This document shows positions 53,589-63,455 of a stretch of 64,000 bases of DNA, one piece after another. The notes under the pieces are model-generated. The model was not told where the DNA came from. It saw only the letters and a program-made list of their open reading frames with translations, and ran no database searches. The translations under genes were made by a program, and so were the position numbers. This DNA comes from JAAXKN01 sp050259615 (GTDB taxonomy: Bacteria > Bacteroidota > Ignavibacteria > Ignavibacteriales > SURF-24). The number at the start of each line of letters is the position of its first letter. Position 1 is the stretch's first letter. The stretch covers positions 1-64,000 of the forward strand of contig JBLNAZ010000020.1 of NCBI GenBank assembly GCA_050259615.1. The letters are read 5' to 3'.

Positions 53589-53927
53589 GTAATTCCCCTC
53601 ATAGTATGTAGATTTAGTGATATAGGTCCCATTCCCTTTTCTAAAAAAACAGGATTTTTAACTGCTTTCAGGTAAAAACAGATAAAGTCAACTTATTATC
53701 GGATGAAGAAGGGTACTAATTTAGTGCCCTTTTGTAATTTTTGGCAAAAAGTCACTTAAAACCCTCATTTTTCTGAAAATAAATAATATTATATTGGAAG
53801 AGGATTAAAAGTGCTTAATGTATTACCTGCATAATAAGAACTGCTGCAAGAGGCATTGTCATGGAATTAAAGAAAAAACCGATCATTGTTTATCTAATTC
53901 TGCTCTAAATTCCTTTTACTATAATTT
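53589..53927. other. 339-nt intergenic region (hrpB / porin)
   Basis: Contains one terminator-like hairpin at 53709-53731 and the probable porin promoter. I see no conserved ORF; a 14-codon ORF at about 53862 is too short to support. Confidence 0.5.
53709..53731. terminator. Hairpin downstream of hrpB
   Basis: AAGGGTACT and AGTGCCCTT form a 9-bp stem (one G-T) with an AATTT loop. A T-rich tail (TTGTAATTTTT) lies on the plus strand. Confidence 0.6.
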
Positions 53928-56450
53928 TTACCGGAAGGTGTTCCCCTTTTTAGTCTTATTTGTCGCCTCTGCCTTAAGCGGATCATCGGGCCAGACGTGT
54001 TTGGGATATTTTATGCGCATCTGTTTTAATATTTCAGCGTATGTGTTTGTCCAGAAACTCCTTAAGTCCTGTGTTATTGCAAGAGGCCTCATTGCCGGTG
54101 AAAGCAGGTGTATAAGAACAGGGACTTTCCCTCCGGCAATCCTGGGAGTATCCACCTGTCCGAAGAGCTCCTGAAGCCTTACTGCAAGAACAGGCTTTTC
54201 ACCCTCATCGTATTTTAATCTTACATTTGATCCGCCCGGAACCTTTATTGACTGGGGTGCCATTACGTCAAGCATATTCATCTGCTCATAGGAAAAAACA
54301 GATTTTATAACTGCCGTCATATCCAGCGCTTCAATATCTTTCTTTCTTTTTACTCCAATAAGGTAAGGCTTAAGCCAGCTGTCCATTGTATTAAGCAGAT
54401 TTTCATCAGTCAGAACGGGCCAGAAAGAAAACCGGGGATCATTTTCACCGGCAAGGCTGAGTCTGAGCCATTCCGATCTTTCTCTTATATTAATACTTTC
54501 TTTATCCCAAGGCAGGGAGTTAATCCCTTCAGATCTCAGATGGTCTATTACCGCTCTTTCAATTTCCTCTTCTGTAGGAGCAAATTCTTTTTCATGTATT
54601 GCAACTGAGCCCAGCTTAACTTTTCTGAACCCCTTTACCGCAGAACCCGACCACAAGACAGTCTCCTCGTTTTGAAGAATGTCCCCGAAGGTGTCCAGTA
54701 TTTCGTCCCTTGTAATTGGAGCAGCAAGAAAAACTTTTGCGACGGCAGCGGCGGCATCAACCTCGGCAACTGAAAGGAATTCCTCCCTTAAAAGTAGATT
54801 TCCTTCTGGAATTGAGACCATTGTGCCCTGTGCCATCTGGTACTGACTGGAAGATTTTTTAACGGCTATCCGTTCAGGATATGCCATAGCAAGAAGAACT
54901 CCCAGACTTTCCCCGCTTACTTTGTCTTCGGATGCATGAACTATTTTCATGAGGCGGCGCGCATGCAGATGGATCCTTTTACTAAGCATCGCCTGCCTGT
55001 CATCTTTGGGATTCACGAGTAAATGCCAGCGTTCATAAAGGTTTATTTCTTTACTGCCGAAAGCGCTGCCTTCTTCAAGAAGGGATGCGAGCAGGCACGC
55101 CTCAGACGCCAAGCCCTTTTCGAGGGCATGCAGTATCATTGCCGAGAGGCGCGGGTGAACAGGAAGACCTGTCATTTTCTTTCCGTATGGCGTCAGCTTT
55201 CCCTGAGTATCCACAGCGCCCAGCATGAAAAGAATTGATCTTGCCTGTGAAATGTTAGCCTTTGGAGGAGGATCTGGAAACAGCAGTCCCTCGCCTTCAG
55301 GTGCCCCCCACTGCGCAAGTTCCAGTGCAAGAGGTGCCAGATCTGCCGACAGAATTTCGGGCATCGTGAAATCCGGATGAAACTCCTCTTCCTCTTTTGT
55401 CCATAGCCTGTAGCATACTCCTGGCTCCTGTCTTCCGGCACGCCCGCGCCTCTGGTCGGCTGAGGCTTTGGAGACCGCGACAGTCAGAAGACCCGGCATC
55501 CCCCTTTTCACGTCAAAAGCAGATATGCGCGAAAGCCCGGCGTCAACTACTATCCGGACCCCGTCAATTGTAAGACTCGTTTCGGCAATGCTTGTTGAAA
55601 GTATGACTTTTCTTTTGCCCATGGGAGCCGGGCGCAGTGAAGCCTCCTGCTCCTCCCTGGAAGCTTCTCCGTAAAGCTCATGCAATAAAACATCGCTTCC
55701 GCGGAAACGGTCAATAAGGAGTTCACCTGTACGTTTTATCTCCTTTTTGCCCGGCAGAAAAACAAGAATGTCGCCGTCCTCTTTTTTCAGCGCATTAAGT
55801 ATAGCTTCGGCAGTTTTAATTTCAAGTTTTTTATCGGCCGGATGCTTCAGGTAATGGGTTTCAACGGGATATGCCCTGCCGGAAGATTCAACTACGGGAG
55901 GCTTACCGAGCAGTGAAGAAAACTTCTCTATGTCCGGCGTAGCCGACATAATGAGGATTTTAATACCGGGGCGCAGGTTCTTCTGAACGTCCAGCAGGAA
56001 TGCAAGCCCCGTATCGGCATTGATGCTGCGCTCATGAAATTCATCGAATATTACCATTCCCGCCTCAGGCAGCTCAGCGTCCGACTGCAGCATGCGTGTA
56101 AGTATGCCTTCGGTTACAACTTCAATTTTTGTTTCAGGCCCAGTGCAGGTTTCTGTCCTTATGCGGTAGCCAATGGTCTGGCCGCATTTTTCATTTCTTT
56201 GGGATGACATATACTCAGCCGAACGCCTTGCAGCGATGCGGCGGGGTTCAAGCATAATAATTTTTTTGCCCTTCAGATACTCCTCACCCAGGAGCGCCAC
56301 AGGCACTATGGTTGTTTTACCTGCTCCGGGAGGTGCAACAAGAATACATATATTGCTTTCATGCAGCGCCTTTTTAAGCCCCGGGAGAGTTTCTTCTATA
56401 GGATAAACTTTTCTTTCCAGTGTTAAAAATCCGACAATGGGTAAAATCAA
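53928..56450 (-). CDS. hrpB: ATP-dependent helicase HrpB
   Basis: An 840-residue DExH-box helicase. It shows GAGKTTIVP (Walker A, about residue 43), LEPRRIAAR, DEFHERS (about residue 127), SATP, STSIAETSLTIDGVR and QRRGRAGR, then the HA2 domain and the HrpB-specific C-terminal domain. Length matches the family (about 820). It is a presumed RNA helicase, dispensable in E. coli. The start is uncertain: the reading frame begins at a TTG (56450) without a ribosome site, and no ATG lies close by. Confidence 0.9.
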   Translation of the reverse strand: MILPIVGFLTLERKVYPIEETLPGLKKALHESNICILVAPPGAGKTTIVPVALLGEEYLKGKKIIMLEPRRIAARRSAEYMSSQRNEKCGQTIGYRIRTETCTGPETKIEVVTEGILTRMLQSDAELPEAGMVIFDEFHERSINADTGLAFLLDVQKNLRPGIKILIMSATPDIEKFSSLLGKPPVVESSGRAYPVETHYLKHPADKKLEIKTAEAILNALKKEDGDILVFLPGKKEIKRTGELLIDRFRGSDVLLHELYGEASREEQEASLRPAPMGKRKVILSTSIAETSLTIDGVRIVVDAGLSRISAFDVKRGMPGLLTVAVSKASADQRRGRAGRQEPGVCYRLWTKEEEEFHPDFTMPEILSADLAPLALELAQWGAPEGEGLLFPDPPPKANISQARSILFMLGAVDTQGKLTPYGKKMTGLPVHPRLSAMILHALEKGLASEACLLASLLEEGSAFGSKEINLYERWHLLVNPKDDRQAMLSKRIHLHARRLMKIVHASEDKVSGESLGVLLAMAYPERIAVKKSSSQYQMAQGTMVSIPEGNLLLREEFLSVAEVDAAAAVAKVFLAAPITRDEILDTFGDILQNEETVLWSGSAVKGFRKVKLGSVAIHEKEFAPTEEEIERAVIDHLRSEGINSLPWDKESINIRERSEWLRLSLAGENDPRFSFWPVLTDENLLNTMDSWLKPYLIGVKRKKDIEALDMTAVIKSVFSYEQMNMLDVMAPQSIKVPGGSNVRLKYDEGEKPVLAVRLQELFGQVDTPRIAGGKVPVLIHLLSPAMRPLAITQDLRSFWTNTYAEILKQMRIKYPKHVWPDDPLKAEATNKTKKGNTFR

Positions 56451-56528
56451 AAATTAAATATAAAGCTTATTATCCTTAGCTGCGATTGAATTCCATCTGC
56501 ATGCAGGTTTCCCTTATTTCCCCCAAAA

Positions 56529-56561
56529 AAAGAATGCCGGCTTTTTAGGCCGGCATTCTTT
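56529..56561. terminator. Terminator after rhlE
   Basis: AAAGAATGCCGGC and GCCGGCATTCTTT form a 13-bp perfect stem with a short loop and T-runs on both sides. Confidence 0.9.
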
Positions 56562-56593
56562 GTAATGTAATTTCATGAAATTCTGTTCAAATC

Positions 56594-57853
56594 TTAACGC
56601 CCGTATCTTGTTTCCCGCCTGCGGTTTCTGTCTTTAGAAAAAGAGGGGCGGTTTCTTCCTGCCGCAGGCGCATTCTGCCTGGCGGGTGTCTGAAAAGCGC
56701 CCGCATATTCCGTAGTTTTCATCGGGAACGGATGGTCTTCAATTACAGGAATAGATTTATTGATGAGCTTGTTTACATCTTTCAGAAACTGTTTTTCTTC
56801 AGAATCGCAGAATGAAAGTGCTGTTCCGCCTGCACCGGCTCTTCCTGTACGCCCGATGCGGTGAACGTAAGTTTCGGCAACGTTCGACATCTCAAAATTT
56901 ATTACGTGCGACAGGTCCTCAACGTCAATTCCTCTTGCAGCAATATCGGTTGCAACCAGAACTCTAGTCCTTTTTGTTTTGAAATTGCTTAAAGCCTTCT
57001 GGCGTGCGCTCTGGGATTTGTTGCCGTGAATGGCCTCGGCATTAATGCCTGCCTTTACAAGATCTTCGGCAACTTTATTTGCACCGTGCTTGGTTCGTGT
57101 AAAAACGAGTGCAGAGGCGATTGTGGAACCCTTCAAAAGGTGAATCAGAAGTGATTTTTTGTTGGATTTATCCACAAAGTATACCGACTGATCTATTATA
57201 TCCACTGTCGAAGAAACCGGAGTAACGGCAACGTGCAGAGGATTTATCAGAATTGTTGTAGAGAGTGCTTTAATATCCTGCGGCATGGTTGCCGAAAAAA
57301 GCATCGTCTGTTTTTTTGCAGGCAGTTTTGCAATAACCTTTTTAACATCATTAATAAAGCCCATATCCAGCATGCGGTCTGCTTCGTCGAGTACGAACAT
57401 TTTAACGTGCTGAAGATGTACATAGCCCTGATTCATAAGATCAAGCAGTCTGCCCGGAGTTGCAATAAGAATATCAACGCCGTTGCGCAAAGCATCTGTC
57501 TGGGCTCTCTGCGGCACGCCGCCAAAGATAACCCTGTGGCGCAAGCCGGTATGTCTTCCGTATGCATTGAAGCTCTCACCAATCTGAATAGCAAGCTCAC
57601 GGGTTGGAGTTAATACCAGCGCCTTAATGGTTCTATTTCCCTTTTCTGCCTGTTTTTCAGAATAAAGTATCTGTAAAACAGGAATTGCAAAAGCGGCTGT
57701 TTTTCCAGTGCCCGTCTGAGCGCAGCCAAGCAGGTCGCGCTTTTCCAGTATAGCCGGAATGGCCTTCTGCTGTATGGGAGTAGGTACAGTATAGCCTTCA
57801 GTTTTCAGGGCTTTCAGAATTGGCTCAATCAGTTTTAAATTTTCAAACGACAT
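56594..57853 (-). CDS. rhlE: DEAD-box RNA helicase, RhlE type
   Basis: A 419-residue helicase with motifs PTPIQQKAIP, AQTGTGKTAAF (about residue 43), PTRELAIQ, DEAD, SAT and HRIGRTGRAG, then a short Arg/Asn/Pro-rich basic tail (about 45 residues), typical of RhlE, which acts on ribosome assembly or mRNA decay complexes. Unlike the helicase at 10123 it lacks the CsdA RNA-binding domain. AAAGGAAAC lies before the ATG. A 388-nt non-coding stretch precedes it. Confidence 0.92.
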   Translation of the reverse strand: MSFENLKLIEPILKALKTEGYTVPTPIQQKAIPAILEKRDLLGCAQTGTGKTAAFAIPVLQILYSEKQAEKGNRTIKALVLTPTRELAIQIGESFNAYGRHTGLRHRVIFGGVPQRAQTDALRNGVDILIATPGRLLDLMNQGYVHLQHVKMFVLDEADRMLDMGFINDVKKVIAKLPAKKQTMLFSATMPQDIKALSTTILINPLHVAVTPVSSTVDIIDQSVYFVDKSNKKSLLIHLLKGSTIASALVFTRTKHGANKVAEDLVKAGINAEAIHGNKSQSARQKALSNFKTKRTRVLVATDIAARGIDVEDLSHVINFEMSNVAETYVHRIGRTGRAGAGGTALSFCDSEEKQFLKDVNKLINKSIPVIEDHPFPMKTTEYAGAFQTPARQNAPAAGRNRPSFSKDRNRRRETRYGR

Positions 57854-58241
57854 TTTTAAGTTTCCTTTTGTATGTAAAAATCATGTGCGGCCAGGATATT
57901 CCTATCCCGTGTAATCAGCAATTGATCTTCAGTTATTAGATTCACCTGCCGACCTGATCTACAAATCAAAATCTTCTTATATCTTGTTTATTCGGATGAA
58001 AATAAAACACGCTAGTGTTGAAGGGAGTCACCGGAAGCAATCCAAGTTGATAATGCAAGTTTTCTATATGGGGTTATTTTTAGTTAAATAATAACGCCAG
58101 GACAAATATACAAATTAAAGCCGGAATTAACAAAGAATGTACATAAGTGTGAAAAGGGCGGGAATTCCCCAAAAGCCTTAAAACGGCTTAATTCAAGGCA
58201 GGAGAAGAAATTACCCCGCTTTTTTTTTGGATTTGCCGGAT
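57854..58241. other. 388-nt region upstream of rhlE
   Basis: Probably the promoter and long leader of rhlE, plus the 3' end of the small membrane protein unit. A weak hairpin (AAGCC/GGCTT, 58173-58189) and a GGGAATTCCC palindrome (58160-58169) are visible. No ORF or named RNA was recognised. Confidence 0.5.
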
Positions 58242-58595
58242 TCAGGCCTGAGTTTCACTTGTAGTACCGGTTTTCTTCTGCTTTGAGGCAATCAGGGTTT
58301 TAACCCACGGGTATAACCAGTAACCTGCATACCCGTAAAACAGGCAATTAAATAAAAGCGACAAAGACCATGCAAAATAAATATTATAAGAATGCATGCT
58401 TTTGAAAAAGAGCCAGATAAGCGGGAATGTCGGGACTGATCCCGGGATCTGCAGATAAAAGTGCATCTGATCCAGAAAGTCTCCGTTCATTCTGAAGATA
58501 TCTCCGTTTTCAACGGCATTCCGCAAATCTATTCCCAAAGAGACCAAAAGGAACACAACAGCAAATAAAATAAATGTGAGTTTATTTCTTTTCAT
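58242..58595 (-). CDS. Small membrane protein of unknown function
   Basis: A 117-residue protein with three hydrophobic helices (about residues 7-24, 52-68 and 72-100). The sequence between, DLRNAVENGDIFRMNGDF, faces the outside or inside. A polar Lys/Thr tail ends the protein. I do not recognise the family. It is unlinked to its neighbours by spacing (107 nt to the next gene) and could be a stand-alone gene. Confidence 0.6.
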   Translation of the reverse strand: MKRNKLTFILFAVVFLLVSLGIDLRNAVENGDIFRMNGDFLDQMHFYLQIPGSVPTFPLIWLFFKSMHSYNIYFAWSLSLLFNCLFYGYAGYWLYPWVKTLIASKQKKTGTTSETQA

Positions 58596-58702
58596 TAAAT
58601 ATGATTTCTTAAATAGTTAATATAAATAATACATCAGATCCGGGTTTGCAAAGATAAGTATTTTCCCTGAAATAAAATATTAATTTACTTCTGCAAGCCA
58701 GG

Positions 58703-59725
58703 TCAGAAGTCCAGAATGGGCTTAAATTCCAACTGAATAATGCTGCCATCCTTAATTAAATACTTTTTATTCCCATTTTTATATTTTACTTCAATCGTGG
58801 GACGGAAAAACAGATAATCGCGGTGTATACGCGACTTGTTCTTCCCGCCCGGGAAATCCTCATTGTTCCCAAAGGCAATGTGGGCTGTAAATAGAGCTTT
58901 TTCATCTTCAAGCATATTGCCTGTAATGCGGGCGCCCGGGTTAAGACCTATTCCCAGCTCACCGATTACTTTTGCTTCCTCGTCCACCTCTGAAAGCAGA
59001 GTTATTCTACGCACCAGGTCATTATCTTCACTTTCAAAGTGAGTAATTCTGCCCTCATGTACAAAAACTTTCAGGGGACTTTTAAGCAGGCCAATATCCC
59101 CGATGCTTGCGTTAAAGACAATAACTCCTTCAGCTTCGGTTTCCACTGGCGCGCAGTAAATTTCCCCGCAGGGGATGTTGCACATTTCACCTTCTTTTAA
59201 CCCAATGTCGCTGGTGAATTTTCTATCCCTGATTCCAAGCTTAATATCGGTTCCCTCCGGTGTTGTGATATGCAGTTCATCTGCATTTTCGAGCCCCATT
59301 TTAAGCCTTTCTGCACTCAGGCTCATTCTGCTGAAATCGACATTAACCGAGTTTAGCATCATGTCTTCGGTAATTCCCGGCATGTGGCCCATTCTTATTT
59401 TTATATTTTCTTCGACCCTAAAAATCCACTTGATCCTGAATGGAATCTCTTCAGGAATAGAACGCATGATATTCAGCACTATCGTCTTTTCAGGCAGAAG
59501 ATTTTCCAGCTCCGCGGGAATTTCCTTCAACGGACGCAAACTGTCTGCAATGAGAAAATTTTCAGTGAAGCAATGAAATTGCTCAAGAGCTTCACCAAAT
59601 GCGCTGGCAATATTTTGAGAGTATGTGTCTGAAATTACAAGAACTTTATCGGCCGGCGTTGGATTAAAAATATATTTCAGTGTCCCCAAAGCAGCAGCTG
59701 TCATTTTTTCCTGCTTGTTTTCCAT
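58703..59725 (-). CDS. Aminopeptidase of the M29/AmpS type
   Basis: A 340-residue metalloenzyme. The conserved acidic and histidine-rich blocks are NIPCGEIYCAPVE (about residue 183), GELGIGLNPGARITGNMLEDE (about 252) and the C-terminal NKSRIHRDYLFFRPTI (about 296). These supply the metal-binding Glu/His/Asp residues of thermophilic-type (M29) leucyl aminopeptidases. It is slightly shorter than the roughly 400-residue family average, with a shortened N-terminal part. GGGAGGAT precedes the ATG. A cytoplasmic role in peptide breakdown is expected. Confidence 0.78.
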   Translation of the reverse strand: MENKQEKMTAAALGTLKYIFNPTPADKVLVISDTYSQNIASAFGEALEQFHCFTENFLIADSLRPLKEIPAELENLLPEKTIVLNIMRSIPEEIPFRIKWIFRVEENIKIRMGHMPGITEDMMLNSVNVDFSRMSLSAERLKMGLENADELHITTPEGTDIKLGIRDRKFTSDIGLKEGEMCNIPCGEIYCAPVETEAEGVIVFNASIGDIGLLKSPLKVFVHEGRITHFESEDNDLVRRITLLSEVDEEAKVIGELGIGLNPGARITGNMLEDEKALFTAHIAFGNNEDFPGGKNKSRIHRDYLFFRPTIEVKYKNGNKKYLIKDGSIIQLEFKPILDF

Positions 59726-59860
59726 TTTTATCCTCCCCTCTTAAATTGAATTTCCAGGCCTGCAATACACTATAATTGTCTTAGAAATATTGAAAGAAGG
59801 CAGTCAAAAAAAAGGATATAAAGTTCCGGCCAGATGCCCTTACGCAGGCGGCCCTAATAT

Positions 59861-60940
59861 TTAGTATTTTTTCAGATAACTCAGGAGCTGATAAAGGCTC
59901 TTATCTCCAAACTCCGATTTAACCTTCCGGAAACCTTTGCCGTATGTATCGTCCTCATCATCTTCAAGCTGCCTGATCAGCTCATTTGCTTTTGAACTGT
60001 TAAGAGTTCTTAAATACAGGTAAGACATAAAGTTACAGCTCCCTTCCCGGAGTTTATCAGGATGGTCGTCCTTTGTATTATCATTAAGCCATACGTGCAT
60101 CAGCTCATGGGCAATTACAGATTCAATATTCAGCGAAGGCACGCCGTTCAGGACAAATATCTCATGTTTCTTTGTACTTTTTGATGCGCGATTATTTATG
60201 TACTCTGTTTGTGAACTGGTGTTGCAGATACCCCGCATATTGCCGTCGTACCTGTTTCCGGCAGCTCTTTTTAGTTCTCTTCTGTCTACACCCCTGATTG
60301 AAATAGTCCTTTCGCTGAAATTAAGTCCCAGGCTTTTAAGTCTCTGCATAACTTTGCTCAATAAAGAATTTATCCGGGAATTGTCGAATACCGCATCCTG
60401 AAAGCACAAATTGCAAATGTGTCTTCCATCTGAATAAGCTCTTCCTCCGCCAGTGGTTTTTTCGGAAATGATTCTGCTGCAGTTATCGCATTTGGAAAGT
60501 TCACTGTTATGATAGGAATGGTATTTGTTTCCATAGGGGTCAATTGTATATTCCCCCTTAAGAGGCCTTCCGCATACGGCGCATTTGGAAAGCACGTTAT
60601 TCTCATAGCAGTCCGGGTGGTACTTTTTCCCTTCACTTGTAACGTATTCCCCTCTTATGATCTTTTTGCAGTAGTCACATATTAAACCTTCCTTTACGGC
60701 ATAGCAGTCGGGATGAAAAAACCTGTCGCCCTTTTCCGCAAAGGGACCTGTAATAACTTTTCCGCACCCGGCACACAAAAAGTGTTTAGGGTGGAAGTAT
60801 TTTCCATCGGCTTCAATATATCTGCCCGTGATCTTTTTACCGCAATAATCACATTCCTCCTGAGTCTGCGCATAAAGCGGTGAAAGAAAGAAAATTATGA
60901 GCAGAAAGCCGAAAATATATTTTGAATTTAACCTGTTCAT
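59861..60940 (-). CDS. Exported LIM-domain DA1-like metallopeptidase
   Basis: A 359-residue protein with signal peptide (1-24, ending YAQ). Residues 30-185 hold a run of LIM-type zinc fingers, repeats of C-x2-C, a central His/Cys pair and another C-x2-C (CDYCGKKI, CAGCGKVI, CDYCKKII, CAVCGRPL, CDNCSRII). The C-terminal domain has HELMH at 278-282 and REGSC at 298-302, matching the HExxH plus downstream Glu of DA1-family peptidases known from plants. Bacterial DA1-like proteins exist, but LIM zinc fingers in an exported protein are unusual. Substrate unknown. Confidence 0.82.
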   Translation of the reverse strand: MNRLNSKYIFGFLLIIFFLSPLYAQTQEECDYCGKKITGRYIEADGKYFHPKHFLCAGCGKVITGPFAEKGDRFFHPDCYAVKEGLICDYCKKIIRGEYVTSEGKKYHPDCYENNVLSKCAVCGRPLKGEYTIDPYGNKYHSYHNSELSKCDNCSRIISEKTTGGGRAYSDGRHICNLCFQDAVFDNSRINSLLSKVMQRLKSLGLNFSERTISIRGVDRRELKRAAGNRYDGNMRGICNTSSQTEYINNRASKSTKKHEIFVLNGVPSLNIESVIAHELMHVWLNDNTKDDHPDKLREGSCNFMSYLYLRTLNSSKANELIRQLEDDEDDTYGKGFRKVKSEFGDKSLYQLLSYLKKY

Positions 60941-60969
60941 CTGTTTTAAATTTTTACTTAAAATAAAAA

Positions 60970-60991
60970 GGGCTCCTTATTAAGAGCCCTG
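60970..60991 (-). terminator. Terminator after the TonB receptor gene
   Basis: AGGGCTC and GAGCCCT form a 7-bp stem; on the minus strand TTTTTATTTT follows. Confidence 0.85.
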
Positions 60992-61133
60992 CAAATATCA
61001 CAAATTTACCATTAATCAAAAACGTCAAAAATAATTCCTATGCCTGCCGGGAATTTGGCCATGAAGCAATTATCTATACTCTATTTTGTTCAGCCGGCTG
61101 AAGAGAGAATTCCTGGAAAGTTCTTAATCCGCA

Positions 61134-63293
61134 TTAATTAAATCCTATAGATAAAGAAGCTGAAATATTCGCCGGAAGCCCGGGTTCGAGGTAAACGGGA
61201 CTTCCCTGTAGAACATCAGGATTTACAAATGCCGAGGCTGCATATTTCTGGTCAGTGAGGTTATTTATACCCACCTGTCCCTTAAGGCTCAAGCGGTCAC
61301 TGATCCTGAAGTCATCAAATCCAATATATGCGTTTATTATGTTGTAGGCCGGGACCTCTGTTTTATTTGCGTCATCGGCGAAGTACTTTCCGACTCCGTT
61401 AAAATCTATTTTCAGGTAAGAACCCAACAGGAATTCAGGTTTATAGATTATTCCTGCACTGTAAAAAACGTCGGGCACACCGGCTGTTTTGTTTCCTGAA
61501 TAGTCGGCAAACTTTCCAGCCTTAGACAAGTCGTAATGCACGGAATCAACTTTGTACTCATCATATTTATTTATAGAATAACTGAGGCTCCCCTGCAGGG
61601 ATAATGAATGGAAGAAATTAAATATAGTGCTCACCTCAACTCCCGCCCTGTGTGTCCTGCCCGCTGTAAAGAAAAACCTCCCTCCCCTGTATGGGATTAT
61701 ATCGTTCTTTATACTGATATAATATAATGCCACATCATACGAGGCTGAGCTGATGAAACCGCCGACAGGCAGTATATGTCTTGTGCCCACTTCAAATGTG
61801 GTTGAGGTGATCGGTTCCAGGAGAGGATTTATGAGATAGACTGTATCCTGCCCGTATGTTCCAGCCGGGTCTGTTTCATTGCCCGCCGGGACCTCAATGC
61901 CGCCTCCGAGATTTGCGTAAATGCTCTGAAGAGGTGTAATTCTAAAAACAATTCCCGCCTTGGGAGAGAACTTTTCAAAAGATTTCTTCTGATAATTGTT
62001 AGTTTGAGCAACGTAGCTTTCATAGAAATATGTCACATTATCGTACCGGCCCCCAAGAGTAAGGCCGAGCTTCCCCAAAAGAGTTATTTCATCCTGAAAG
62101 AATGCGCCTAAGCTGTTTGCTCCTTCTCTTTTATTGTCCCTCAGCTCACTTCCGCGACCGTTTGTCGGGGACAAACTATAAAACAGAATTGCCCCGTCCT
62201 GGTAGGCTTCATCCATGCCGAGAGAGAATCTGTTTTCAATATCACCGGGATTACCCGATCTATTACTGTAGATTAAATTGCCCCCGGTGTGATAGCGTGT
62301 AAAATCCCTGAAGGTGCCTCTTTCCGAACGCTGCAGGTATTTTGGATTTATATAAGCCAGAGATGAAATTGAGTTAGACTCATCTATATTGTCCTCAAAT
62401 GCAAGGCCAATTCTTCCCAGCCGGTTAAACCTGCGTTCATCTCTTGCCTCATAGGTGGGATTTGACAATTGAGGATCCCGGTCAAACTGTGCCTTTGTTA
62501 AAGGTCCCGGTATGTGAAAGATGTCTGAAGTGCCTGCAATAAATATTCCTAAAGCGGAGGCTGCATCGGGCTTCGACAAAATCCCCAGGTTCACAAGCGA
62601 CCTGCTGCTTTCGGAATGTCTCCGCCATCCGTTAAAATTTACATTAGAGAAAGAGGCATAGAGTTTACCCTGTCCCAATGGAGCACCCGTCCTTAATATA
62701 AAATTATTCAGTCCGAAGCTGCCGAAGGTTTCAGAGGTTGTAATATAAGGGCTGCTGAAATCAGGCACCGTTGAAATATTTATAACTCCCCCGGAGGCAT
62801 TTCCCCATAATGCCGAAGCATTTGAGCGGATGACTTCCACACCTTCAGCTATATTGGGGTCGATAAGATCAAATGATGTTCTTCCGTCAGGCTCGGTCTC
62901 AGGTATGCCGTCGAGCAGAATTTTAAGTCCCCTGGATGTTCCCGAATTGGAGCGGTCGCCTGCCCCGCGGGCGCCGAAGCCGCGGATTGTAAGACGCACA
63001 TCCTGGCTGCCGTAGCGCGACTGGGCCAGTACGCCTGGAACTGTTCTTAATATTTCATCCAGACCGTAGCCCCGTTCGGCCTTTAGCTGCTCACGGCCAA
63101 GGACAGTCACTGCATACGGAATCTGCATAATGTTTTCAGGGTAACGGGCCGCAGATACAGTAATTTGGCTCAGGTAGTAAACCGTGGAATCAGCCCTTCC
63201 GTTTTCCCGTTTGCCCTGGCGGTCCTGAAGCCGGGCAAATGATAATTGAAAGAGAAGACAGTTTATGATGGAAAACAGCATAAATTTTTTCAT
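61134..63293 (-). CDS. TonB-dependent receptor, siderophore-like
   Basis: A 719-residue outer membrane receptor with signal peptide (about 1-20). The plug domain (about residues 45-160) shows QIPYAVTVLGREQL, GYGLDEILRTVPGV, RLTIRGFGARG and EVIRSNASALWGNASGGVIN. A barrel of about 22 strands follows, ending with the aromatic ASLSIGFN. This resembles FecA/Fiu-type iron or vitamin receptors rather than SusC. There is no CarboxypepD_reg extension. It sits between terminators with a DUF5916 gene upstream, 162 nt away. Confidence 0.85.
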   Translation of the reverse strand: MKKFMLFSIINCLLFQLSFARLQDRQGKRENGRADSTVYYLSQITVSAARYPENIMQIPYAVTVLGREQLKAERGYGLDEILRTVPGVLAQSRYGSQDVRLTIRGFGARGAGDRSNSGTSRGLKILLDGIPETEPDGRTSFDLIDPNIAEGVEVIRSNASALWGNASGGVINISTVPDFSSPYITTSETFGSFGLNNFILRTGAPLGQGKLYASFSNVNFNGWRRHSESSRSLVNLGILSKPDAASALGIFIAGTSDIFHIPGPLTKAQFDRDPQLSNPTYEARDERRFNRLGRIGLAFEDNIDESNSISSLAYINPKYLQRSERGTFRDFTRYHTGGNLIYSNRSGNPGDIENRFSLGMDEAYQDGAILFYSLSPTNGRGSELRDNKREGANSLGAFFQDEITLLGKLGLTLGGRYDNVTYFYESYVAQTNNYQKKSFEKFSPKAGIVFRITPLQSIYANLGGGIEVPAGNETDPAGTYGQDTVYLINPLLEPITSTTFEVGTRHILPVGGFISSASYDVALYYISIKNDIIPYRGGRFFFTAGRTHRAGVEVSTIFNFFHSLSLQGSLSYSINKYDEYKVDSVHYDLSKAGKFADYSGNKTAGVPDVFYSAGIIYKPEFLLGSYLKIDFNGVGKYFADDANKTEVPAYNIINAYIGFDDFRISDRLSLKGQVGINNLTDQKYAASAFVNPDVLQGSPVYLEPGLPANISASLSIGFN

Positions 63294-63405
63294 TGTCAGA
63301 TTCCTTACATAATGTCCCGCTTTTAACCGATAATAATTATTTTACCGCGAGGAGTCCAGCCAAATTTAAGGAAAAAGAGGCGATTGAGAAACTCTTTCCT
63401 AAAAA

Positions 63406-63433
63406 AAAGTCCCGGTAAAAAAGCCGGGACTTT
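63406..63433. terminator. Terminator after the DUF5916 gene
   Basis: AAAGTCCCGG and CCGGGACTTT form a 10-bp stem with A/T tails on both strands. Confidence 0.85.
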
Positions 63434-63455
63434 CCTTAAGGCAATAAATAACTGC

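Noticed and set aside
53862..53909. 14-codon ORF upstream of the hrpB 3' end
   Set aside because: It is too short, lacks a ribosome site and has no supporting context.
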